The notes below the pieces were generated by a model, which did no database searches, was not told the origin of the DNA, and was given only the letters and a program-made list of their open reading frames with translations. The translations under genes and the position numbers were made by a program. Below, in pieces: positions 43,924-54,582 of a stretch of 64,000 bases of DNA (its first letter is position 1; each line of letters begins with the position of its first letter). The DNA is from Zasmidium citrigriseum. Taxonomy: Eukaryota > Ascomycota > Dothideomycetes > Mycosphaerellales > Mycosphaerellaceae. The stretch lies in assembly GCA_002786025.1 (NCBI GenBank), contig NHNW01000051.1:248001-312000 (forward strand), given 5' to 3'.

Positions 43924-45052
43924 GATGGTGAGGAGGGTAGGGGGAAGGGGTTGTGTGAGGTTTTTGGTTTTTGGATTGATGATACACCCTTTTGTTTTTG
44001 ATGGGTTTTGGATTTTGGGATGTTGGATGAGAATATGATCTGCCCATTGTGGGTTTGTAACGAACTTGGTACAGAGAACGAAACGAGATTTTGACTTCTT
44101 GACTCCTGTACAAGACATGCCTCTCGAGCGATGTTGAGGTCTCTCTCGTGCTCTAGTGATGTTCCAAAGCATGCAGGGTAGGCGCACCGAACCCCTTTTG
44201 CCACTTCAGGGGAGGTTCCCAAGCGCTATTTGGCTCCGTTGAGAGGTGTTTGAGCATACTCGGGGCATCATCATTCGTACTCCCCTCGCCTAGATGTCGC
44301 CGTTGTGTTGGTCGTACCAGCGCTGGAAGCGCTTTAAGCAGCGCATTTCCGAAGAGACAGACTGGTGCTGGCATCCCCTTACACCCCATGGCGGACTTCT
44401 CCTGGAGTTTGGGCATGAACTCTTCGTCCACGCATTAGTGACAGGCTGGCGCTGTATCCACCAAGGACCTTTGGTGCGGATCGCTGTGAGCGCGGCGGAC
44501 GTTGACAACCACAGGAAGGCGTCTCGTCAATGAACTAGAAGTCGAGGCGATGGGTGCCCATTGTTGAGCGGCCGCTCCCCTTCTGTGCACTCCGTGTCCA
44601 GCATGCTGTCAGCACGAGAGCGACGTGCTATAGCAGTGGCTCTCGAAGCAATGAAGGTGAGGAGACCGCATGCGCCTGGAAAAGTAATGCCTGAGAAGAG
44701 CAAATTGATATGCGGGTGCCCATTCAGGTGCGCGGCGAGGTGAAGGCGTGGGTTTGAGGTTATTTTCCATTCATACATTCGTGTGGGCAGTAGTGCAGGG
44801 CAGGTATCAAGTTCTAAGCAATCAATCAACCACAGAGGAGTTGCCCGTGTAACAAGCAGTTCGCCGCCCAACACCTATCCATTCGCAAGTCATTGACACC
44901 TTCGCGCTGCCAGTCCAGTATCCTGTTCACAAGTCCTAGTCGCTTCTATCGTACAGTGCTGAGTGCTCCTCGCCCGGCAGCATTGGTCTAGATGTGAATG
45001 TCAGTATACGCCTTGCACACAGCTCCAGATCTTTGTTCACATACCCATACGA
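43924..45052. other. Convergent intergenic region, no gene seen
   Basis: This 1.13-kb stretch lies between the repeat protein and F1, which converge. It has only short frames without a family, and T/G-rich sequence near 43930-44040, as expected for a 3' UTR. Confidence 0.45.
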
Positions 45053-46182
45053 TCAGGAAGCTTGGGTGGAGTCCTTGCGAGCCCAGGTTCTGAAGAAGGG
45101 GCACAAGACACTCATCTCCTTTTCGTACTGGCGCTCCCAAGATCGCACTTGCTTCAGGAACTCCTTGGTCTTGAAGGTGACAATCGGGTCGAACTCGAAG
45201 CGGATGTTGGAGCTCACAGGCATTGACGCTGCCTGTTGTCCTGGCTCACGATCGGCTGCGATCTGGACGTCCTCCTCGCTGGCTGGAAACTTGCTGAGGA
45301 GGAGATCGGTGAACTTGCGCACGCTATTGACCGGGAGTTGGAAGAAGTTGATGTCCAAGAGAATGACCACGGTGACTTCTCCTGCGTTGATCTTCTCTAT
45401 CTCGGACGTGGTGAGGCTCTCGAGGAAGGCGGTGAGGTAGTCGAAGTTCAGGTCTACCACCGTGGTACGGAGGATGGAGCCTTGGGCTGAGAATGCAAGA
45501 CGATGGATGGCGGCGTACTGTTCATGGCGGAACTTCCTGCTAATGTCCTGGGTGATCGTGGTGTCCTCCAGAAAGCGCTCGTCTGGAGCGTAAGGGGGCG
45601 CTTTATGGATGGTGTTGCGGTGTTCCTCGTAGTCGCCACGCTCCACGACTTGTTTGATGACGGTGACATGGGTCTGCGCTGGATCATAGCCGTACTCTCG
45701 AGCGAATTCAGCGCCTTGCTCCATGGCGAACCGCTCGAGGATGTCATCGAACAGCTCCTGGGGAAGGTCCCAAAGACGACACTGTCGAGTCGTCAGTGGG
45801 GTTCAGAACTACAAGTCTTCTGATGACTTACCTTTCCCGTCGAGACTTTTGCCTTCTTCGCGACCTGCTCGGAATGCTCCAAAGGACCTCCATCTTCGCT
45901 GTCTGGCGACTTGCGCTTCGCTGGCTTGCTGTCGGGTGACTGGGCGCTGGCCTTTTGAGTGGCCCGAGTCTCCTTCTTGTCACCATGGCCCACTTCCTTG
46001 GTAGATGGTACTTGTTCAAGTAGGACCTCGAGGCCAGGTAAGGTCGAGCGACCTGGTTGTCGGACTCGAGGCGGGTCTTGCGACTTGGTGCGGGAACGAG
46101 TAGTTGGCATGTTGGGGCGATCGGACTGCGACTCCTTGACCGGAGGGGTTTGAGGACCCTTGCTGCCACCGTTCCGCGACAT
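45053..46182 (-). CDS. F-box-like protein F1 (inverted module)
   Basis: Two exons, 46182-45832 and 45781-45053 (50-nt intron, GTAAGT donor), give 359 residues. The first exon codes a disordered Lys/Ser/Pro-rich arm with basic patches (AKRKSPDSED, KKAKVSTGK) that may be nuclear signals. The second begins CRLWDLPQELFDDILERF, an F-box-like start, and contains VVDLNFDYLTAFLESL, which aligns with VVDFQFDNLKTYLKQL in F2, VRDFNFTNIKAFLSVL in F3 and VKDLNFAGIRAFLRVL in F4. It is therefore the fourth and most divergent member. Unlike F2-F4 it has the extra N-terminal arm and lacks a long acidic tail. F-box proteins usually link substrates to SCF ubiquitin ligases through Skp1; that role is inferred. 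It lies 219 bp downstream of C1 on the same strand. Confidence 0.75.
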
Positions 46183-46401
46183 GCTGGGCCGATCGAGTGT
46201 GTTGCTCGTCGATGCAGTTAGTGGCGGAGAAAGGCGAGAAGCTGGAGGGTAGTCTCAGCGGAGGAGGTCCAAGCGCGGCGGTGCAGGGATGTCGGACTCA
46301 TATATGCGGGCCGCCCGGTGTGCCGTCGTTTGGAGGGGCCCTAGGGGCCCTTTCACAACCTCGAGGCGGCTCTCTCACATTCGCCCATGTCCGTTCATTG
46401 G

Positions 46402-47690
46402 TCATGCTGATAGCTGGCTGGACCAGGTAAAAACCGGCACGATCCGCTCCCAGATACTGTTTAAACGTAGTGCTCGAATCTGTCTCGTCTCAAAGACATC
46501 TAAAGGCCGACTTATTAGCAAAGGGATGGCCGCGAACCGAAGGCCTCGACGTCCAGCAAGACTCACATTGCCCTCGGTCCGTCGATATGGAGACCTCCGC
46601 TTCTCCTCAGGAAATGGGGTTGGGAAATCAGGCTTGTATCTCGAAGGAGCAGCATGCGCAGGCGGTAAAGCCCAGGCGGGGGTGCGGCGAATTGGAAACG
46701 AGCCGCAATACGCTCTATGAACGATCCCCTCGCAACCCATGCAAAGAAAGCTGTGCAAGCTAAGAGTCAGTCTTCAGGCGTTCTGCTTGGATAGTGCCTC
46801 GTCACTCACACTTCTGCTTTTCCAACGGTATCAACTTCTGCTCCGCAACGGCAAGCCCGATAAGAAGACCACTTCTTGGAATCTCTCATCCTCTGCCTTC
46901 GTCTGCTGGCACGACAAGTCTGTCCCCGAGAGTCTCTGGCTGTGTTCCGTAGCCATCGGTCGTTTTCGTCTCTCCGGGCAACCAAAGCCTGTATTGTGTC
47001 GCGATGATGTCTGGATTCAAGACACCAGAATGGTCAGCATGGCCCTGCAAGCACGAGTCACGGCGTCTACGGTGCGCTGAACGTACCTTCCACATCTTCG
47101 CACACGATCGAAAGTCCCATTGTCGTCTTTTCCCGAAATGTTATTGAGTAGCAGGACGCACTTGCAAGCACTGTAGGGCCACTTGATCGCTCTCGCTACC
47201 CTCACGCCGCCAATATCATCGCAGCCGTCTGAGGTGTCCCATGAATCCCACCTCTGCGCCATGTACCAATACTTCCACCGCTCAATGTGCGCGCAGGAGC
47301 TGCAAAGTCTCGTCCTACTCACCATTGACTTCATCAGCATTAATTACACAACCCAATAAGTCATATTTGGATCGCTTACAAGAAGCCAGTCCAGGTATCT
47401 GGTGCTCCGGGCCCTCCAGGTGCAGTCCATGTAGGTGGTTGCGGAGCTGGCGTAATCTGTGTCACGGCCTGAAGAGCGGAGGCAATCACTGGCCAGGTCA
47501 TCGCATCATCTTCGCAGACACCGCAGACTGAATGTGTGAGGTTATGGTAGACGCCTGATCCTTCTGGACACTGCAGCTTTGACCATTTCGGGTCGGGAGG
47601 TTGCGAATTCGGCGCAGAGCAGTTCGGCATCGTGTCACGATTCGGATGATGGATGCGGTCATCGCACGCCGGTCCATAATGGGTCGTCAT
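46402..47690 (-). CDS. Cysteine-rich protein C1 (divergent, inverted copy)
   Basis: Best model: exons 47690-47380, 47314-47162, 47126-47087, 46988-46810 and 46750-46402, 343 residues, close to C2-C4. Shared marks are CDDRIHH at the start, a CGVC pair, GFLTRLCSSC across intron one, ENDRWLRN, YRACRCGAEVD and LCMGCEG near the end. The second intron would be only 35 nt (GTGCGT donor, AAAAG acceptor); it is needed to connect the frame before it to the clearly homologous MWKALVARRDEND after it. If it is not an intron, the gene is frameshifted. Intron positions at the 3' end differ from C2-C4: none follows YRACR, and the last lies before LCM. The C-terminal 80 residues after SRYKPDF have no match in the paralogues, so the original stop may be lost. 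Function unknown; the cysteine pairs suggest zinc binding. Confidence 0.55.
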
Positions 47691-48391
47691 CTTGTCGATG
47701 TGCCTAGCAAGTTGATGAGATCGAAAGTGTTATTTTGTGTCCACGGCTAGGACATGTCGGTGTACAAAGAGATGCAGAATTCCGGAAAAGGAAGCATTTG
47801 CTTGGATTGGCAACAAAGAAGGTACCCTAGGGGCCATGCTGCGAAGTTAGGGTCTCAAAGGAAGAGAAAACACTGAAATAAACGAATAATGGAGAGGGTC
47901 AAAGGAAGGTGTGCGATCAACCCCTGATCAAACCGTGGCACAGACTCTGGTCAAACGAAGCGTTAAAAAGCTGTCCGTCGGGATGCTTGATTCGATGAGA
48001 AAGTGAGGCATGAGCGCGCAGCAGTACAGTGCATGCCAGGTCCAGGCATGTCGGTGTCAGAAACGAGCAATGGGCCGCAACGCTGGGCAGCTGAGCAGAG
48101 AGTCTGTGACGGAGACTGAGGCATTTCCGATAGCTGGACGCGGTGATCAGGCTCGAATCTCCGCAAAAGCTGCCGTGAAGTATTTCTGCATCATTCAATG
48201 AGTGCGTGTAGGTCAAAGTAAACGATTGCTGATGATTGTTGATGGTGGAAGGAACGAAGTCGAAGAGGTGAGGTCGAAGTAGAGCTCGAGCGGAAACAAC
48301 CGCTTTCACGTCATCACGTCATCACGCCGAGAACCCCTGCCACACGAGAGGCACCTCACTTCGACCATCGACACTAGCCATCGCAACAACA
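47691..48391. other. Divergent intergenic region between the two module orientations
   Basis: This 701-bp stretch lies between C1 (leftward) and the thioredoxin-like gene (rightward). I see no further gene; it should contain both promoters. Confidence 0.45.
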
Positions 48392-48928
48392 ATGCGGAGC
48401 CAATTCTCTCACGCTGTCCTGCGCGGCGTGCGTGTAAGCTTGAATGCCTCACGATCGTTCTCATCGTCGCCTGCCCTCTTCGCCAAGAATCGCATCTACC
48501 CAGCGCGAATACGAAACGGAGACGAACTCCACACGCTCATCCTCATGTCCGCCAGCAGCCGCGTGCCCTTGATCACCTTCTGGATGACGACCTGGTCCCG
48601 CGAGTGCGACGAGGTCTCGCTCATCATCCGGGAGCTGATCGAGAACGAGCGCGTTGGCGAGGACAAAGGAGGCGTGTCGTTCGTGGAGGTCGAGAGCGAT
48701 AGTCCGGATCTGGGTGGGATCTCAGGCGTTGCGCAACGGTACTTGATCAACGAGATTCCGACGCTGCTGGCTTTCGATCGTTCGGAGCCGCAGGTTGAGA
48801 CGAAGGTATCAAGGTTGGGGCAGTTGAAGAGTAGGGAGTTCTTGAGGAGGTGGATCGAGAATGAGGCCGCCAGACATGGGCAGGGTGGTGGGGGAGGAGG
48901 GACGCTTCGCAGTATCTTTGGTCGATGA
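48392..48928 (+). CDS. Mitochondrial thioredoxin-like protein
   Basis: Single exon, 178 residues. The N terminus (MRSQFSHAVLRGVRVSLNAS, then RSFSSSPALFAKN) is Arg/Ser-rich without acidic residues, a typical mitochondrial presequence with a likely cut near FSSSPALF. A thioredoxin fold follows: PLITFWMTTWSRECDEV, then FVEVESD, and the cis-proline strand INEIPTLLAFDR. At the active site the usual CxxC reads SxxC (WSREC): the first, nucleophilic cysteine is missing, so a simple disulfide reductase is unlikely. The end is Gly-rich (HGQGGGGGGTLRSIFGR). Fungal proteins of this kind are often annotated thioredoxin-like; the role is open. It sits between the inverted and direct module copies, seemingly unrelated to them. 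Confidence 0.8.
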   Translation: MRSQFSHAVLRGVRVSLNASRSFSSSPALFAKNRIYPARIRNGDELHTLILMSASSRVPLITFWMTTWSRECDEVSLIIRELIENERVGEDKGGVSFVEVESDSPDLGGISGVAQRYLINEIPTLLAFDRSEPQVETKVSRLGQLKSREFLRRWIENEAARHGQGGGGGGTLRSIFGR

Positions 48929-49303
48929 GAATGGAGGTTGGATAAAGGGTCATTGGCCTGAATTACTTGTCTTGGGGAACAAAGAAACAGATCTGGCCGG
49001 CCAAGTCAGTGGTAATTGCAAAGTACGAAGGAACGCTCTCGTCGAATCCGCCAAGGGTGTTGCTCTTGCTGTAGCATGTCCATCAGTAATGGTTTCAACA
49101 TAAGGATATTCAAGGACTGGGGCGGCGGCGTTCCCCTATACCTGTGTGCGCCTTCGAAGGACAACAATGGTCAAAGGCGGACAAAGCCTTGAGCATCATC
49201 GACATCGACGCATCCGGCTTCGGCCCTGTACAGGACAAAAGCTTGCAACGCCCAGTACAACACGAAATATTCCTAATATACACTCTGTCCCATCTCAGGA
49301 GCG
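48929..49303. other. Intergenic region before C2
   Basis: This 375-bp gap holds the 3' end of the thioredoxin-like transcript and the promoter of C2. Nothing else seen. Confidence 0.45.
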
Positions 49304-50438
49304 ATGAACTGCGACGACTGGCCCCATCACCAGGGTTTGATTCCACTCGGCGGATTCTTACCTTCGCCTTGTTCGGCCTCAAGAGGACGATGCACCAAAG
49401 GACACCCCCGCTACCGCCGAAATGGATTTCAAATATGCGATCTTTGTCAGGTGCATTCATTGGAATTGATGCAACTCGAACGGCCTACGGCAACCAGTCA
49501 GATACCTTTCAATCTTGCACGACTGAGTCAAGGCTTTGCTTACGTTCCCCCAAATCCAGGCCCGCCAGCAATGCCAGCCATTGTAAGACCGCAATCTGGA
49601 GTTGGGCCGCCTGAATTCACTCCATGGGGCGGCGGTCAGGTGGGTCCTCAGCTTCTACCACTGATTCCACCGGTAGTACCGCCGCAGCCTTATCCGCCTC
49701 CGGCAGCACCGATGGTGCAATGGCAGGTAGACAACGAACTGGCCACGGGCCTGTTAACGAGCACCCGTCGATCGCCGGTCTTCGAGGGCTTCCTTACAAG
49801 AGTCTGTGCAGAATGCGAAATATACATTCAAAGCGAGGTCCGCTATCGTGATCTTGGGCCGATAGTAGGCACAGCGAAGGAGGTGACCGAGTGGGAGGAT
49901 TATCCTCGGATATCATGCACTTGCAAGTATGCGCTTGGATTACGAGCTAACGTGGCCGGCACACCGAGATATTGCCTTTCCCACCTCCGAGAAGCATGGA
50001 ACCAGCTAGTTGCTAAAAAGGATGCGAACGATCGTTGGCTACGGCAAATCTGGCGAGATCCCCGGGATGGACATGTGGAACATAAAGGACCCAGGTCTGT
50101 TGTTCTCAAACGCCGGGTGATGATACCTGGCACATATCGTGCCTGTCGAGTACGTATACATCGTCGAGCGGTCTTTTAAACGGCTACTGACTTGAGATCC
50201 TAGTGCGGGAAGGAAGTCGACACTCTTTTTGCCGACCAGCCTGAAGTTTATATTTGCATGGTAATTTATTCGAAGTCGCTTCTCGAAGGCAAGCTGCTGA
50301 CTTGCCAATTAGGGTTGCGAAGGTTGGATTAGTCGAGTGGGAAGAAACACTTCTTACAATTTGCTCTCTCCAGCTCAAGTGTCTCGGCAGCGCAGACAAT
50401 TCAAAGCAAAATACAAGCTAAGGCGGAACGAGCTTTAG
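49304..50438 (+). CDS. Cysteine-rich, probably zinc-binding protein C2
   Basis: Three exons, 49304-50149, 50204-50260 and 50313-50438, give 342 residues. Not a family I can name. Seen in order: an N-terminal CDDWPHH; a CDLC pair with a following His (QVHSL); a Pro-rich linker (about 95-150) with WQVDNELATG; FLTRVCAECEIYIQSEV; SCTCKYALG; CLSHLREAW; NDRWLRQ; YRACR-CGKEVD; YICM-GCEGW; and the basic ending KYKLRR. The Cys and His pairs, mostly CxxC, suggest two or more zinc sites, the last of treble-clef or RING-like look (CxCG...CxxCxGCxG). Both introns are in phase 0, one directly after RACR and one directly after ICM; C3 and C4 have the same. No signal peptide. F2 follows after 255 bp on the same strand. 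Confidence 0.8.
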
Positions 50439-50554
50439 CAGCCAGTACCATGGCCATTCTCACGCTGGCTTACGCGACCAAACTCCGTGAGACATGCTCT
50501 GCATCAGAAAGGACTTCGACGACCCGTCGCTCGGCAGCATGTGAAAGCTGCCGC

Positions 50555-50570
50555 GTGAGTGAATGTTCGG
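50555..50570 (+). promoter_or_regulatory. Conserved GTGAATGTT element upstream of F2
   Basis: GAGTGAATGTTCGG lies about 130 bp before the F2 start codon. A longer form occurs at a similar place before F3 and F4. It may be a promoter site or simply a remnant of module duplication. Confidence 0.35.
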
Positions 50571-50693
50571 GCGGGACGTCCCGGTCGGGTGCCGCGAACT
50601 CGCATGCCGTTCATCTCGAATCTCAAATTCATCGCGGGCTTCGCCAGACTAACATCGAGCAAACTCGTCTTGTCGCAAACACCAGCATCCACA

Positions 50694-51992
50694 ATGGCGA
50701 ACCTGCACCCATTCGAGTCCCAAGCCACCGAGTCAGCATCGCCAATCTACGATCTCCCGCCAGAACTTCTGCTCCCCATCCTCGGCGATGTCGTTCGCAG
50801 CTCACCCTGTACGCTTTCCAGTCGGGGACCGCGCACCAAGTCGTCACGCAACAAGACGCACCTATCAAGCTACAGATTCTCCATAGAGAGCAAGGACCTG
50901 GCGACTTTCGGTCTCTCGAGTAAGATCAGCGCGTGGTACTACCAGACTTTGGGCGACTTCATATTCAAGGAGGCACCCATCGTCTCTGCCAATGTCGTCG
51001 ATTTCCAGTTCGACAACCTGAAGACGTACCTCAAGCAGCTCAAGGAAGGAAAAGACGGCCATCTACCAGAACTGGACGAGGACGGGAAGCCCCTGGAGCG
51101 AGACACTCTGAACAGGTTGCCCGACTTCCACGCCACCATCAATGGCACCCCAGGTCCGAGAACCATCGTCGTCTCGCACATCATCACCACTTCATTTCCC
51201 GACAACCTCAATCGCCTCGTCAACTTCACCAAGTTTGCCAACGACATGGTCGGCGAGAACGGCGAGGAGCTGTGTATCACGCACCGTGTCGTCGAGTGCG
51301 AGGATGACAGTGTCATCGAGCGCTTGCTCGTTCGGCTCGAGGATGGATGCACGAGTCCAGGAAATCAGTTCGACCATGCGATAATGGCGCTTCGACGGTA
51401 TCACCAGGATCGCATGAACGCTATCAGAACGGTGAAGCGTCACGCTGATGTCTACCGCGGCATTCTGGTCACTCATATTGCTGAGCAGGGGGAGGCTATG
51501 GCTCGGGAGGCGGCTGCGCGTGAGCGAGAGCGTGCTTGGGAGGAGGAAGATGCGTATGAAGATGAAGATGCTGTTGCAGGAGCTGAGATGGAAGACGAGA
51601 CCGAGTATGAGGTGGAAATGGAGGACGCAGATCTCGACGGAAACAGCTCCGACTACGGCAACGACGAGAACGATGGCCTGGCAGACAACAACGCAATCGC
51701 GGAGAACGGCTATGAAATGGAAGTGGACGACTCCGACGAAGATTCCGAGGATGGCAGCAGCGACTCGGAGGACGAGGTGGAAGAACACTCCTACGCCCCA
51801 CCTCAGTACCCCATGTTCACACCACAGCAACCCTTCACCGCGTTGCAGAACACCTACGCCGCACCGAATAACCCCTACGCCTATCCAGGGGGAGCTGGTG
51901 CCTCGTTCGGTAGCCTCTCGACCGGTTTCGGTGTGCGTGGTTATTACTCGGGCGAGGAGTCTTCTCATCCGTTCGCGTCTTACTTCCATTAG
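50694..51992 (+). CDS. F-box-like protein F2
   Basis: Single exon, 432 residues, the longest of the four paralogues. An F-box-like start, YDLPPELLLPILGDV, occupies 19-33. The family core follows, with VVDFQFDNLKTYLKQL, TIVVSHIITTSFPDNLNRL, FTKFANDMVG and HRVVECEDDSVIERLL. From about 285 the chain is strongly acidic (EEEDAYEDED, SDSEDEVEEH), and it ends in a Pro/Tyr/Gly-rich tail. The family core (about 90-260) has no domain I can name. The start at 50694 (ACAATGG) gives the F-box-like motif near the N terminus, as in F3 and F4. By analogy F-box proteins join SCF ubiquitin ligases; here it is inferred from a short motif only. Confidence 0.78.
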   Translation: MANLHPFESQATESASPIYDLPPELLLPILGDVVRSSPCTLSSRGPRTKSSRNKTHLSSYRFSIESKDLATFGLSSKISAWYYQTLGDFIFKEAPIVSANVVDFQFDNLKTYLKQLKEGKDGHLPELDEDGKPLERDTLNRLPDFHATINGTPGPRTIVVSHIITTSFPDNLNRLVNFTKFANDMVGENGEELCITHRVVECEDDSVIERLLVRLEDGCTSPGNQFDHAIMALRRYHQDRMNAIRTVKRHADVYRGILVTHIAEQGEAMAREAAARERERAWEEEDAYEDEDAVAGAEMEDETEYEVEMEDADLDGNSSDYGNDENDGLADNNAIAENGYEMEVDDSDEDSEDGSSDSEDEVEEHSYAPPQYPMFTPQQPFTALQNTYAAPNNPYAYPGGAGASFGSLSTGFGVRGYYSGEESSHPFASYFH

Positions 51993-52425
51993 TAGGTGTG
52001 GTGGAGGGGTTCGCGCTCTCTTGGAATGTATGGGTATTGTGGTCGAGTGGTGGGAGTTTTGCTCTTTGGAATGGTTGCGGCGTTGGGTGGAGTTTCTTTT
52101 TGGATGGCTTGGGATGATTGACTGGGTTCTCTCTGTATCATTGCCTGCGACTGCGGACATGAAGAGGGATGATTGTGTAGGGCTATGTTGCGGTTTCTGA
52201 GAGATCGTGTACACTATCTGTGAAAAAGCGCCCAAGGCCTGTACTTCTACCCCTTTCCTTTGTCTCGTATCCAGAAGAACAACGGAGGTCTGCCCAGTGC
52301 AGTGAACAAAGCATTCCAAGGCCTTCGTTCGACGCATCCGTCAACGATCCGACCATGTTAAATCTGTGCCCGTTCTGGTATGATGCCTAACAGTCTGATC
52401 CAATATTCTTATCCGACCTTTCGAA
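51993..52425. other. Intergenic region between modules
   Basis: This 433-bp gap lies between F2 and C3. It contains the T/G-rich 3' flank of F2 and the promoter of C3. No gene seen. Confidence 0.45.
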
Positions 52426-53449
52426 ATGCCTTGCGACGACCGACAGAATCATATTTCCAATCCGCCCGGAGTGGTACCTCTCCCTCAATGCCGCACGACA
52501 GCTGCGCAAAGAGCCCCTTGCGATAAACGCCGCCAGCACAGGGGAGGGCTCGAAGTATGCGACTCCTGTCACGACCACTCGTTACACATGCTATCGCTTC
52601 AGCCACCACCACTCCCTGGTGCAAACGAGCGGCGATTGGGTCGAGACTTTGTGGCCGGAGCTCCGCCAGCACAGCCTGTCGGTCCTCCTGAGAGGCTTAC
52701 TTGGCCCTTCGTGCAAGCCTGGCAGATCGGGAATGAGAACAACACTGGCACGGTCTTATTAGTGCCTCCGCGAACCGATCCACCTTTCGACGAGTTCCTC
52801 ACTAGAGTTTGCGATGATTGCGAGCAACTCATTCAATCGGAAATCATGTATCTCAGTAACCAGACCTTCTCACTCACTCCTCAGCAGCAAGCTGCGTGGC
52901 AACCAGGACCTGAAGTGTCCTGTACTTGCAGAGCAACCTTGGGCATGGGAGCACCTCCTCAGAACAGGCTTTGCCAGCCGCACCGCGAAAGGATGTGGAA
53001 TGAGCTGGTAGACAAGAAGAACAAGAATGATCGGTGGTTGCGGAACATCCAACTGGATCCAAGCCGGCCAGGCACAAGAGGACTGATGAAGGCTACGGTC
53101 ATTACAAGGCAATCTCGAGTCCAACATCCTGGATTTTGGCGTGCTTGTCGTGTGAGTAGTTCGGCCACAAGGAGGCTTTTCCAGCAGAGAACCTACTGAT
53201 ATTATCCAGTGCGGAAACGAGATCACGCCTACTGCAGCTCCAGAGTGTTACATATGCATGGTGAGCTTCTACCTTAACCTTCACACTAAACTGCTCTAAC
53301 TTTGGCATTAGGCATGCGAAGGTTGGGTCAGTCGGGCTGGCCCACGAACTCGCCATGCTCTCTTGAGTGTGGATGAAGTCTCCCAGGGACGCCGGGCATT
53401 CAGGCGAAAATACAAGCTAAGGCGCAGATTGGCTCATCTGGGCAACTAA
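52426..53449 (+). CDS. Cysteine-rich, probably zinc-binding protein C3
   Basis: Three exons, 52426-53151, 53210-53260 and 53312-53449, give 304 residues. It is a paralogue of C2 and C4 and shares the same order of marks: MPCDDRQNH, CDSCHDHSLHML, WQIGNENNTGT, FLTRVCDDCEQLIQSEI, SCTCRATLGM, LCQPHRERMW, NDRWLRN, RACR-CGNEI, CYICM-ACEGWVS and the ending KYKLRR. The two introns lie at the same codons as in C2 and C4. The linker is shorter than in C2. Function is unknown; the conserved cysteine pairs suggest structural zinc. F3 follows 161 bp downstream on the same strand. Confidence 0.8.
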
Positions 53450-53473
53450 GCGAACATTCACTCACGCTTTCAC

Positions 53474-53497
53474 GTGAATGTTGACGCTAGATTTCCG
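53474..53497 (+). promoter_or_regulatory. Conserved GTGAATGTTGAC element upstream of F3
   Basis: GTGAATGTTGACGCTAGA and the following TTTCCG match the element before F4 (56555-56579) at most positions. It lies 137 bp before the F3 start codon and just after the C3 stop. Confidence 0.45.
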
Positions 53498-53610
53498 ACT
53501 AGCGCGGCCTTGGCATTGCCCTCAAAATCCCGCCCGCACTCTGCCCAATTTCTGCCAGCGCCGCCAACATCATTCCCATCGGACATCCGTCGCGACTCGA
53601 GCTCTCCACC

Positions 53611-54582
53611 ATGGCGCGCTTTGAGGACCTCCCTGCGGAGCTTCAAATGCAGATTTTCCGATATGCCGTGCGGGACGACAAGTGCATCATTCCCTCTGCG
53701 GCATTCGAGGTTGACAAATTGAGGTCCCAACATGGCTTCTACTTCCTCAGCGAGCGGATCACGGCATTCAATGAGACAGGTGGCGTCCTCAAGCACTACC
53801 TCGACGCATTAGGCGAGCATATCATCAACAACGCCCCTGAGATTTTCGCCAACGTCCGCGACTTCAACTTCACCAATATCAAGGCGTTTCTCAGTGTCTT
53901 GGCCCGCAAAGAGCGACTCGACGATTTCCAAGACCGCGTCAACATGACGTCCCGCCCACGAGAGATCCTGGTCGGCCACATCACGACCAAGAGCATGCCC
54001 AAGACATACAAGAAATTCTTTACCTTCAACAAGTTCCAGAATGGGCTCCTGGGCCGACTTCCCCCTGCCAAGAAGCTCTGCTTGAGCCACTGGGTTTCGG
54101 AGTGCGAAGACTATCGGCGTCTTGAGATGATGCAGAAGGAGCTGGGCTTGGATGGCCTCGATTCCAAGGCAAGAAAGGGATTGGGACATCAGCTCGACAC
54201 TTTGTCCCGTGCGATAGGCGAGCAGATCGAGCACTATCGCGAACGGGATGGACGGCAAGAGCGGGAAGATGAGCAGGCTTATTGGCTGAACTTGAAGGCT
54301 CGCATTGCGAGTGGCACCCTGGACGATGCCGTCGAGGAAGAAGAGGACGCTGTTGCGGGTGCTGATCAGGGCGAAGAGTTGGGAGATAATCTCGGAGATG
54401 ACGACGACAACGACTACGATGCCGCAGTCGCCAGTGCAGATGAAGAGATTGAGGAGCAGATGGATTTGGACGAAGAGACCGAAGAGCCCCATCAGCCACA
54501 GAACCTATTCTCTCAACCAATGTCTTCTTGGCAAGGTCTGGTCAACCAGATCGCCTGGAACAATGGCCAGCTCGGCTGGTAA
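53611..54582 (+). CDS. F-box-like protein F3
   Basis: Single exon, 323 residues. The F-box-like start FEDLPAELQMQIFRYAV is at 4-20. The family core shows VRDFNFTNIKAFLSVL, REILVGHITTKSMPKTYKKF, FNKFQNGLLGR and HWVSECEDYRRLEMM, aligning with F2 and F4. An acidic tail begins near 240 (EEEEDAV, DDDDNDYD, EEIEEQMDLDEETEE) and the protein ends SWQGLVNQIAWNNGQLGW. No cysteine cluster, signal peptide or membrane segment. The ATG at 53611 has a good context (CCACCATGG). It is third in the direct C-F array. Role in an SCF ligase is inferred from the N-terminal motif only. Confidence 0.78.
   Translation: MARFEDLPAELQMQIFRYAVRDDKCIIPSAAFEVDKLRSQHGFYFLSERITAFNETGGVLKHYLDALGEHIINNAPEIFANVRDFNFTNIKAFLSVLARKERLDDFQDRVNMTSRPREILVGHITTKSMPKTYKKFFTFNKFQNGLLGRLPPAKKLCLSHWVSECEDYRRLEMMQKELGLDGLDSKARKGLGHQLDTLSRAIGEQIEHYRERDGRQEREDEQAYWLNLKARIASGTLDDAVEEEEDAVAGADQGEELGDNLGDDDDNDYDAAVASADEEIEEQMDLDEETEEPHQPQNLFSQPMSSWQGLVNQIAWNNGQLGW

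Noticed and set aside
51192..52337. 381-codon open frame on the - strand opposite F2
   Set aside because: It is antisense to the well-supported F2 coding region and has no recognisable domain.
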